This document shows positions 32,100 through 41,345 of a stretch of DNA of 64,000 nucleotides, in pieces. Each line of letters begins with the position of its first letter. Positions within the stretch are counted from its first letter, which is position 1. The notes under the pieces are model-generated. The model saw only the letters and a list, made by a program, of their open reading frames with translations, did no database searches and was not told the DNA's origin. The stretch is from positions 16,070,571-16,134,570 of the forward strand of contig NC_080731.1 in NCBI RefSeq assembly GCF_019097595.1, read 5' to 3'. The translations under genes and the position numbers were made by a program. This stretch comes from Hemibagrus wyckioides. Lineage: Eukaryota > Chordata > Actinopteri > Siluriformes > Bagridae.

Positions 32100-32610
32100 A
32101 TGTTGATTCAATAATCTTAATAGGTCAATACCACTGTAGCCGATGGGGGAATATGGGCTATTTGGCATTGTAATTTGGTGACATCATACGGTATGTTAGC
32201 AGTGGGGTTAATAAAATCCAAATTGTGCTACAGTATCCAAAACATTTTAAAAGAATTGATATATGTGAAGACCATGCAATGATTTTCTGTCCAGTTTCTG
32301 AGAACCTGAGCCCACTCAGATTCCTGTTCTTGGTTGACATGAGTGGAACTCTCTGCTTCAATGTTTGATGGGCTCTGCACTCTGAGATGCTTTTCTACTC
32401 ACTACATATATAAATGTATTGTATTACTTACTATAGTCTCCATGTCAGCTTGAACTAGTTCAACCATTCTTCTCCAACCTCTCTCAACAAGGCACTGGGT
32501 GTGTTTTTTTTCTGTATAAACTCTGGAGACTGTTATGCCTAAAAAACTTCTGAGAATAATCAAACCAGTCTGTCTGGCACCGACAACCATGCCACCTCTA
32601 TGCCGTGTAC
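32100..32610 (-). mobile_element. Decayed Tc1-family transposon, antisense
   Basis: Read on the minus strand from about 32600, the sequence gives MVVGARQTGLI, then RVYTEKK, then VERGWRRMVELVQADMETI, and further on LMSTKNRNLS and FSETGQKIIAWS. These follow, in order, the VGARRAGLS, RVYxEW, RGQRRMARLV and LSAKNRNLR segments of a common fish Tc1 transposase. Large parts are missing and frames are shifted. It is related to the copy at about 11145-11440. Confidence 0.7.
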
Positions 32611-33029
32611 ATCAAAAGAAATAAACCACAATGGGACTATGACTGACCAGGGTGCGTCATCCTGGGTTGAGGTTTAATATCCAGCTAGTAGAGATGCTGT
32701 GGACAAACCTAACAATAATGAATGTCGAGAGGTTGCTTAATACAAGTTGACCACAACTGGTTTAGGCTCTTCAGGTCCCCTCTTCAGGGATTCCTAATAA
32801 TATCACAGTTTCAGAGACTATACGTTTTCCTAATTTACCAAACCTGCTGCTGTGGATGGTGCCAGAACTGCCCAGGTGTCATCCTTGCTTCAGTGGATAA
32901 TCTCACATGGATACTGTAGATTTGTACCTTATAAGAACTTCTGAATTCATAAAGACTTGTTTTTATTCATTATAATTTCAACACAAACAGTACTGTTCAT
33001 TTGAATGTAATGTTTTATAATTGCACTAT

Positions 33030-33105
33030 CCAGTAGATAGATGGGCAGGTGGATGGGTTTGATGTACTCTATTGATCCCCAAAACAGACATCTGGGGAAT
33101 CTATT
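33030..33105. repeat. Possible retroelement end fragment
   Basis: AGTAGATAGATGGGCAGG followed by TGATGTACTCTATTGATCCCC resembles the 'TACTTTATTGATCCC' ends of fish non-LTR elements. Weak. Confidence 0.3.
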
Positions 33106-33435
33106 CTAAATCTAACCTTGGGAAATCTGGGTTATGTCAAAATGTACTTATAGTCTAATTATATACCTTAAATCACTCTGAAGGTTCACATTTTCAGGAT
33201 GAAATCTAGACACTAAAGGAACAAAAAATACCGGTACACCTGCAGTAATATGGAAAGGTAGAATTAAATTACATTTCCCAAGACTGCTCAAGAATCATCT
33301 TTCGCCTGTAAATTCTGGAGAAAGGCATCTGATTGTAGTGCAGAGCGACTCTTGGGCCTCGGCTCTGTCTAGCTCTCATCTGCAGCATGAATTGACAGTG
33401 GAAGAGGAGTAACTTATTTCATTAAGTAAAAGTGG

Positions 33436-33495
33436 GCCGTGACATCACAGCACAGGAGAGCAATAAAAAGCTCTTTCGACGACACAGTTTTGAAG
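33436..33495 (+). promoter_or_regulatory. coro1c: Candidate upstream coro1c promoter (TATA type)
   Basis: A TATA-like AATAAAAAG at 33462-33470 follows a CRE/ATF-like TGACATCA at 33440-33447, and an E-box CATCTG lies near 33377. Transcription would start near 33490-33500. The choice rests on the strong donor at 33594 and the acceptor at 35264-35265 just before the long open frame. Predicted only. Confidence 0.4.
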
Positions 33496-33593
33496 AAGAA
33501 GAAGAAGAAGAAGAACCAAGAACAAACCAACAAAGAGTCGTCTTGTCCTGGTGGAGAGAGCAGCTCGGGTACTGAAATCCATGGTGCTCAGTG
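33496..33593 (+). other. coro1c: Candidate coro1c upstream 5' UTR exon (1a) with uORF
   Basis: The exon ends at CAGTG/GTGAGT, a near-perfect donor. It contains one ATG at 33581. If spliced to 35266, that ATG reads five codons (MVLSD) and stops at TGA 35268-35270, one base before the ATG of the long frame at 35272. An (AAG)n tract lies at about 33496-33513. The start position is estimated. Confidence 0.4.
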
Positions 33594-35265
33594 GTGAGTG
33601 ACACACACACACAAACACATGATTTTGGAACAGCATCATCAACATTACATTATTTAGGTATCCATTATCCAACTTTACTTTTTCCTTCCATATTCTTCTT
33701 CTACTGATGTTGTTTCAGTGTGAAAAGATTAGCTTGGTTACAAGTGTAGTGAGCAGCTTTACTTCCCAACTTCCCAAGAAGAAAATCATGCAGGCACAAG
33801 ATGATCAGGTGATTTGCCTTAAGCCTGGGTAAAGGCTGCAGGACAATGGGACAGTTGTGCCTTATAGTCTGCAGATGTCGTTTTTTTTTTTTTGCAATCT
33901 ACAAAATGCATGAAATCAGGGATAGAATATATGAAGTGCTACAGTGATGTATTTTGGGGTTCAGGGGATAGCTACAGCTCAAAAACTATACAGTGCTAAT
34001 AATAATCAATGCTCCAGTTAGCATGACACAAATGTGCTTATGGACCACATTTTGTCTGTTGGATAAGCTTGGGTGCATGTGTAAGAGGTATTGCGTGGCA
34101 CAGGGACAGGAAACACATTGTCAGTCTAGAACATTGCCTATTGTATGAGTTATTCCTGTTCCAATGTGTTACTCTTTCTCAGCATTGTACCACAGTATCT
34201 GGTGAATATATTATTATAGAAGCAGCCTCTTAGACCTTCGGCTTTTGCAGATTTTTAACCATGACAAACTGTAATAGGCTGATATATCGACCTCCAGGGA
34301 TGAAATAATCTGTTTAAGGGAAGGGACGGCACTACAATAACACAAATGATTGATGACTTTCTCATTAACTCGGGTTAGTGAGTGCAGATAAGAAGAGTGA
34401 ATGGAGCTTTCGGGGACATGGTACCAATGAGGAAGAACCTAAAACAGATTTTTAAAAGCGTACACCCTGCAGTAGGTTAATGTGTGTCAGGAGCCTTACG
34501 CGTGACTAGCTCTTCTTGTTTTCCTTGTTCTTCTCATTCTCCTCATCGTTAGTGTGTGAAATGGGGTTGTGTCTGAGAGTGGAGAGGTTTCTATCAGGGA
34601 AAAAAATGGAACTGACTCTGTACGCTCTATAAGATAAATACATTTATAGCGTGGAGTCAATCTGTTCGAATCAACACACAGTTTAGTTTTTTCCGTTGTG
34701 ATTCAACTTGGGATAATTTGCTGACCACTAAACTGTATGGATTTTTAGTGAATGCAGGTTTTCTAAAAAAAAAAAAAAGGTACTGTTCAGATCTTTAGTG
34801 AAAACTTGTGACTCTCATTGCCACTTTCCTGGTGATGTTGTTGTCCAAATAACAAGAGCAGAACAAGCAACAAATGGATATTCTGAAATGCAGCTATCAC
34901 AAGACTCACCGTTCCCATGAAGATGCACATCACTGCTGTATAAGCAAAGCAGTGTGCATTCAGGGAGAGAAGGAAAAATGAATTGTGGGCACAAAAGAGG
35001 AGAGCTTAAATGAACAGCAGTTGTAGCAATGTTTGATGATATCTAGAGGAATGATTTCCACATTCTGAGAGATAAGTCGAGAGAAATATGAGGTTGTTAT
35101 GGCCAGGCAACACTGCAGAGATACATGAAGAATGGGAGTGAGTATGGAGGAGTGGGGAAAGCTCACTCTGTCACGATATGGACTTGCAAAACCTGCATGC
35201 CAAACTTATAGCATCATTTGCAACATGCATGATAGAGTAGTAATAACACTTTTTTTTCCCCACAG
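33594..35265 (+). other. Predicted intron between coro1c exon 1a and the long exon
   Basis: It has a GTGAGT start and a T-rich CCCCACAG end. No other feature is recognised. Confidence 0.4.
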
Positions 35266-35271
35266 ATTGAA

Positions 35272-37750
35272 ATGGGACAGAACCAAAGTAGGGTTGGGGA
35301 GCAACAAGGGACACTAGAGGAAAAGGAACCCAGCCCAGACCCAGGGGGTAACAAGAAGGAAGGAAACACAAGCGAGGTGACCTGCAGTGAGGTGGAGGAT
35401 GGAGTGGGACTGGTTAGGGAAAGGCTGGATGTGAGCCCAGGCACACAGCCAGCATCACCTACTCTGAAGCTGGATACTCACTCTCACAAAAAAGGGGCCC
35501 CTCCTATAGACTGGGAATGGATACAGGGAGGGGATGGAGAAAGAGAGGGAGGAAGAGAAAGAGGAGAGGGAGAGGGAGGCAGGACTGAATTTCGAGGTTT
35601 GCAGAAGCTGAGCAATATTCGAGTCACTAAGAGAGGCACGTTGAGCACTGAAGTGGCCGGCTCTTCCAAACCAGATTGCATAGCTGTGGCAGAAAGGAGC
35701 AACAGGATGGACCTGGAGAACTCACTGAATGAAAGTCATGAACGGAAGGCAATTCATGAGGACAACATCCAGGACCTGGCATGGGACTCATCTAGCAGAG
35801 TGGAGAATGATCATTTTCAACAATCCGAATCACCAGTTACTGAGGAGAAGAGTGTCATTTCGGTGGTTACTGGCAGCCGCAAGGAACAAGATGGAAGCGT
35901 GACTGCTCCTGAAGTTGAGGCCTTAATTATCACAGAGGATTTACATGATGATATTTTTCCATTTGAGGCACCAACCAGAGTCATGGAGAAGAACGATCTA
36001 GATACACTGAATGATCTGTTACAAAAGAATCTACCCGGAGAAAATCCACTATTGCAAGACAGACCTACTGTCTTTCTAAAGTCATGTGAACTAAGTGAAG
36101 GAAGATCATCACTTTCTACTTTGCCTAGAGACAAACTGCCATTACAATGCCAGGAGAAGGTCATTTCTAGTGAACCAGGTAATTTAGGAGTACAGGAGCA
36201 TGCAGCAACTCTTGCCACCTTTGACCAGCTGGATAGATCTGAGTTTAAAACAACAGAGATGTTATTACAGAACAGTGGAGATGTCTGTGATTTCACCACC
36301 ACAGAGGAGAGTAAAATCAGGGATAACTTTGAAAAAATAAAACAACACCAGGCTGCAGTTAGTAATATAGAGAGTAGTGATACAGCAGAGAAGAGCACAA
36401 CTAACCCAGATTCCTCCGTAATGGCATCTTTGGGCCATGCAATTTACAAAGGACTAACCATGTCAGGGTTTGAAGAGCTACAGGAAGAGGAGAAACACTT
36501 GTCTACGTCAGACTTGGAGAAACGGATGAATAACGCAGATAGAAAAACTAACATCTCATGTGATGCAGGAGGAGTGTATAAGGATACTGAAAAGTTCCCT
36601 CTTGAACAAGAAAATAGAGTTGATTATTATCCCCCAATAGAAACAGCCAACACGCAAACTGAGAAAATTCCTGAGCATTTTTTGGCAGTGGTAACTGGAC
36701 AGTCTGAGATGCTGTCATTTCCTGACATGGCAGTGGGTGAAATGGATCTCCATTCGGCCTTGAATGCAGCCCTGGAATCTAAAGATGCTCTTGTTAAGGA
36801 GAGAGAAATGAGAAATCGAGACATGTTTTTGGTTGAACCTGGAGCATCAGAGAGTGACTGGGACAAACTTTCTGGAAAAATTATGTTTGCCAACCAAGAC
36901 AGCGGTTTAGGAAACACTATGGCAACAGTGAAACTTTTGGGCGAGCGATCAACTGTAAAGTTAGAGAAAAAGAGAGACAAATCCTTTGGTCAGATGACCT
37001 CAGTGAGGGACAGAGATAACCAGAGTGCTGACAAAAACCTTACTTCAGTTACAGATATCCATCAGGAAGTATCTGGATTCATTTCTAACTCCAAGCTCAT
37101 CTCTGTCTCAGAGAGCACTGCAGGTCATGAAGAGGGCAGACACCTGCTGTCACATGTAGAACCAAAGCCTTGTGCACCTTTGCCTGAACTTTTAAAATCT
37201 ATGGACAGACATGAACTAAAGAATACGTCAAAGCTTTGCATTGAAGACCCTGTAAAAGCATTCACTAGTCCTGTCAAGGATGGATGTGTGAGTTCGGTAC
37301 AGCAGAACCCTGGGACAGATAATGCCACCAGTCTTCTAGATGTACAAAATTCCCTGCAAGTCAGTACACAATACAATACAGGCCAAAACAATCTTACACC
37401 GCAATCCATTGGACAGTCTTGCACTTCCGACTGTGACAATACTATGTCAAGACAAACTGATCAGTGCATTGCAACAAGGAATGAACAGACTCCTGTATCT
37501 GCTCAGGGTGGCGTCCCAGCCAGGGAAAAAGCAGAAAACATGCCAAAAGGCAAGCCTGTGTCTGACCTGATAAAAGAAACTGTCCAATTGCATGAGAAGA
37601 AGAAGGAGTGGACCAAACCTGCAGAGGTGAAAGCTGATGTGGTTTTGGACTCTGCACAGTCTGTCAAAGTGGCCCAGATAAAGGCAGCATTCGACTCACC
37701 AAAAAAATCACTGGATAAAGGTCTGGAAAGAAAACCCTCAGTGAAGAAAG
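35272..37750 (+). CDS. coro1c: Long 826-codon exon, putative N-terminal extension of coronin-1C
   Basis: A single open frame of 826 codons begins at an ATG in strong context (G at -3, G at +4), six bases after a good acceptor (TTTTTTTTCCCCACAG). The product starts MGQNQSRV, fitting the N-myristoylation pattern Gly2/Ser6, so membrane anchoring is likely. The rest is rich in Glu, Ser, Lys and Thr, has a Gly/Glu/Arg run near residues 86-104, almost no hydrophobic clusters and no domain I recognise, so it is probably disordered. The last about 67 residues are more basic, with VSDLIKETVQLHEKKKEW and SVKVAQIKAAFD as helix-like segments. The frame runs on to 37893, but AAAG/GTAAGG at 37750/37751 is a strong donor in phase 1. 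The next good coding acceptor on this strand, the coronin exon at 54732, begins AT-ATG, so G+AT gives Asp and reads straight into coronin. It could instead be a separate gene with unseen exons. Confidence 0.75.
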
Positions 37751-38300
37751 GTAAGGCTCAGCTTTTTGGATCTGATATTGGAAATGTTGTAAACTTTGTT
37801 TGCTTTAGTTGTTATAGTTATTCTGACCCAATGGGATGGGATAGGGTGAGTGGAAAGGGGGTTGTTGCTGTCTCTGTGTTGATACATAATTAATATTAAT
37901 ATTAAAACCTTCTTGATTAACTACTAAAATATCTTAGGATATGATTCTCAGTAGTAGAGGGGATTGTATTATGAAGAGAATCAGAGAGTAGTCCTAATGT
38001 GTTACTCTGCTGTTTGGTGTGCTTTTGGGATCCTGCATTATGGTGCCATCTTGTGGACAAAATGAATTAACATCATGTACTGTGCCAGATATGTGACTCA
38101 GGCACATGATATGAAAAATCACATTGCAAAATAGAAAATAAATACGATTTACAATTAAATGACAATTAATTTCGACAATTTTAGCCAGTGAGTATGACCA
38201 ATGGAACATTTTAGTGATCAAGAATCATTAGATTACTTAAAATAAATCACTGATATTTAAATTATTGTAGCTTGTTTTTTGTTTACCTGGACTTTTCTCT
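37751..38300 (+). other. Intronic sequence after the long exon
   Basis: No feature is recognised. The open frame continues about 48 codons past the donor to TAA near 37891, with a composition unlike the exon (hydrophobic, Val/Phe/Cys-rich), which supports splicing at 37750. Confidence 0.5.
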
Positions 38301-38470
38301 ATTAAATGGGCGGGGCTATGGCCAGCGCGGGTTGTGATTGGGAATTCAGATGGTCAGTTTTCCCCCATTATGGGACTGTGAGGCGGGGCATGAAGGAATT
38401 GGGCGTGGTTTCCGGCCTGTAGGCTCGGGAAGGCGAGTAAGCCGCGCCAAAGGCAGGAATACGTTCAGCT
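38300..38470 (+). promoter_or_regulatory. coro1c: Candidate main coro1c promoter (GC-rich, TATA-less)
   Basis: A GC box GGGCGGGGC lies at 38308-38316, an inverted CCAAT box (ATTGG) at 38337-38341, a near-CArG sequence CCATTATGGG at 38365-38374 (one mismatch to the SRF consensus) and a KLF-type GGGCGTGG near 38401. The block is clearly richer in CpG than its surroundings. It directly precedes a predicted noncoding exon. Confidence 0.55.
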
Positions 38471-38557
38471 GCACGGGGGACCGCTGGAAAGGACACTGAA
38501 GCTGTACATAATACAAACTTACCGCTGGTCAGGGATTTTTCTGCTCAAGCTAAGAAG
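38460..38557 (+). other. coro1c: Candidate coro1c noncoding exon 1b
   Basis: The exon ends at AAGAAG/GTAAGG, a consensus donor at 38558. Spliced to 54732 it would give a short 5' UTR and use the ATG at 54734, yielding the ordinary coronin. The 5' end is approximate. Confidence 0.5.
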
Positions 38558-39360
38558 GTAAGGCTTGTTATTTTAACGTAACCGGATTTTTTTGATTTCT
38601 AGTAGAGTTGATGATAAAAGCTGATCTGCTGTGTAGGACAAAGTTGCACCGATGTACAGGCCTGACTCCTCCGTAAGATGTGTCTTCAACGTTCCTGACT
38701 TTTCCCGTTAAATTGGTTTTTATAAGAAAATGCTCTGCTTTTATAACAGATTTGAGAAGCCATGTTTGGTGCTTTTCTGTTCATGCTTATTGCACGGAGC
38801 AGCTAATGCACGAGGTCGGGTTTCAATTTAAAGCAAATCCGATTTGGGAATTCTGTGATTTGGTGTGAGTTGTGTGTAAGGAAACACACCTCTGTTCATT
38901 CAAACCGGGCTCCAAATAGGGCGTAGTTTACCATATATCCACAAATAAATCTCAAACATATTGCTCCTATAGATATTGATTTGATCAAACCCCGTTTAAA
39001 TGATCAGCTGGATGAGTACTTTTGGGTTTTTCGGTTGTTGTTTTTTTTTGTTGTTGCATGGAGTGCTTGTGAATGGACCTTCTCGCTACTTTTCCCTCTC
39101 GATGCACAATATGCATGAAGTAACACGCAAGTTAGTCACACTGGTCTTTCCTGTTGGTGTAGTTTTGCTTAACTGGCACCGTTTTATACCCAGTGCGTGC
39201 TTCTGTGAACAGTCTTGTGATTAGAATAATGTCTGTAATGCATCGAATCTTTATTGAATGATCCTTTTTTCCCCCCCAAGTCGTGCTATTGTAATGATTG
39301 TTATAATGCTGCACGATCAGCGGGCTGGAGCCTCACCCATATGGGATCTCTGACACAGAT

Positions 39361-39381
39361 AGAGAGAGAGAGAGAGAGAGA
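39361..39381. repeat. (GA)n microsatellite
   Basis: About ten AG units. Confidence 0.9.
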
Positions 39382-39599
39382 TTCTGGAGGAATTGTGAAA
39401 TGAACATGATCAGATGAAGCAGGGCGAGGGATTTTTTTGTTGTAGAGTTAGCTGTATGTTGAAACACGCTGAGTGAGTTCACGTCCCACCCTCCACCCCT
39501 GCCTGCACTTGTCCTGGCTTGCTGAAAGCGGGTGGATGGGGGGGGGGGCTTAACGTGAGGTGATACTCGCGCTCTATGGGTGCATTTGGCGCAAATATA

Positions 39600-39650
39600 G
39601 AAAATGCGCGCGCGCCTCTCTCGTTTGCTCGCGCGCGCTCGGTGTTTAAC
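39600..39650. other. CpG-dense alternating purine-pyrimidine block
   Basis: ATGCGCGCGCGCC and GCTCGCGCGCGCTC lie about 20 bp apart within an otherwise A/T-rich intron, about 1.1 kb downstream of the predicted main promoter. Alternating CG of this kind can form Z-DNA. A poly-G run of about a dozen bases lies at about 39538-39549. Confidence 0.6.
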
Positions 39651-39819
39651 CTATTTTTTAAATAACTCGGTGTGCAAGCTACAGTTTGTTGGTGTGTGAG
39701 GGTGTAAAAGTGAGCACTCGCTCTCCTGGTTATGGCGTTTACGACTCTCGCAGTGTGTGGGCTGTGTTTTAGACTATATTCACTTCATCAGAGTTGCACG
39801 CTTAGCCACTCCTTGCTTG

Positions 39820-39840
39820 TGGATCTCTCTCTCTCTCCCT

Positions 39841-39875
<35 letters not shown>
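39820..39875. repeat. (CT)n microsatellite
   Basis: TC units interrupted by CCCTCCCTCC. Confidence 0.95.
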
Positions 39876-40804
39876 AGTACTACTGTACTAAGTAATGAAT
39901 CTATACAGTTACTACATACCGTTTTGTACGGTACTGTGCGCATTCGGGATGTAGCCACAGCGACCACGGGTGACACTGTCGTGAAGCGGTGTCGTGAAAC
40001 GTGGCGGTTTCCTTGGTTGCCTGCATTTCCGGCTTTGACAGATTGCCTTACTGATGACGTAGCAGGCCTTTTTGATATGCAGGCTGGGAAATTCCTCATC
40101 CTCGGTACTCGTGATTAAAGTGAAGTAGTAAAGATGAAGGAAAGACTTCCAAACTGTCATAAAATGGAGTTTAGACTAACTGAGTGTGCGTAGGTTTTGT
40201 CTCCGTGGTTAGGAATTTATGCCAACAGCAAGCCCAACGTTAACAGTGTAAATAAAGGGAAAGGTGTAGTGGAATTTTCCACTTGTCCAGAAATGTGTCT
40301 GATAAATAGAAGTTCTTTAGTTTCGCGCTACAGATACAATGCTTAGTCTATTTAACAAATCACCAAAGGTATTTTCCATAATAAAATTGTCTTCACAACG
40401 TATTCAGAAAACACAGCAACAAAACCAACAGCTACTTCTGACATTTCCTTCAGAAACTTAACAGAACAACAAAGTCAGCAATGCAACAACAAAACGGGTT
40501 TATTTAGACTCACATTTTTACTAAAAAAAACATCCTCCAGTTTTACACAATGTTTCAGACTTAGACGTTGTGTCGTCAATCACCAACAAGCATGTGATGT
40601 TCGCTGAGGACCCAATCTTTCCTTTTTCAGTTAGTTATAATATAATATAATAACACAAAGTAATTCTATTGTTCAGTGATTTAAGATTACAAAGGAACTC
40701 TATACACTTCTGCTTTCTAACTTTTGGAGATAAGGCTAATGATACCAGATTGCAATAATGAAAAACCCAGTTAGAAAAGACGGCATTGTCCGTAAACCTC
40801 ACAG

Positions 40805-40872
40805 TATTCATTTTATTTCATTTACATTTCTGGCATTTGGCAGACGCCCTTATCCAGAGCGGCTAATGATTT
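40805..40872 (+). repeat. Dispersed teleost repeat fragment
   Basis: TTTCTGGCATTTGGCAGACG and CCCTTATCCAGAGCGGCTAA match a short interspersed motif very common in fish genomes ('GGCATTTGGCAGACGCCCTTATCCAGAGCGACTTA'). From memory; class not assigned. Confidence 0.6.
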
Positions 40873-41164
40873 ATCTCGGGCTGTATTCGGTACTCGGCTC
40901 AATGGTGATGTTTTGGTCATGGTTGTAGATAACATTGTGTCCGAAACCACATCAGCAAGTCTGCATGAGATTACTGAAGAACACAATGTTGTTTGTTGCG
41001 GAGATATACACGGAAAATTCAGGGTGAAGTTAACATCCTGTTTGTTAGCTCCATTAGCTGAAAGTATAATCATGGAAGGTAGATTTTTGTCAATAGATCT
41101 AAATATTCAGATCCATAGTTCATGGTGGCATGGGTTACATCTGTGTGGAATTTTACATGTTCTT

Positions 41165-41345
41165 CCCGTGTCTCTGTAGGTTTCACCCAGGTTCCTTTGG
41201 CTTCCCCCAAAATCATGCTACTCTGTGGATTAGCTGTGAATAAGTGTGTGAATGTGCATTAGACCCAGTGTTCCTGGGACAGGCTCCTGATCCTGACACA
41301 ACCCTGACCAGGATTTGGCTCTAACTGAAGATGGAGAGATGAATG
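41165..41345 (+). repeat. Fish LINE/SINE-type repeat fragment
   Basis: The ordered motifs CCCAGTGTTCCTGGGACAGG, CTCCTGATCCTGACACAACC and CTGACCAGGATTTG, then GATGAATGAATGA, match the common fish tail 'GGATAGGCTCCGGATCCACCGCGACCCTGACCAGGATAAGCGG...GAATGAATGA'. Confidence 0.6.

Larger units (their letters stand above)
29371..33420. other. Intergenic region between ssh1 and coro1c
   Basis: No gene is supported. It contains a GC-richer block at about 30290-30470 with ATTGG boxes, a (CT)n tract at about 31215-31250, short repeat fragments near 31030-31070 and 31520-31590 and an antisense Tc1 relic at about 32100-32610. Short open frames show no domains. Confidence 0.5.

Noticed and set aside
35817..36398. 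193-codon minus-strand frame opposite the long exon
   Set aside because: A shadow of the plus-strand coding frame, Ser/Leu-rich with no domain.
37751..37893. Continuation of the long coronin-locus frame to its stop codon
   Set aside because: The sequence after AAAG/GTAAGG changes to a hydrophobic composition unlike the exon, so readthrough is judged intronic, though a retained-intron ending cannot be excluded.
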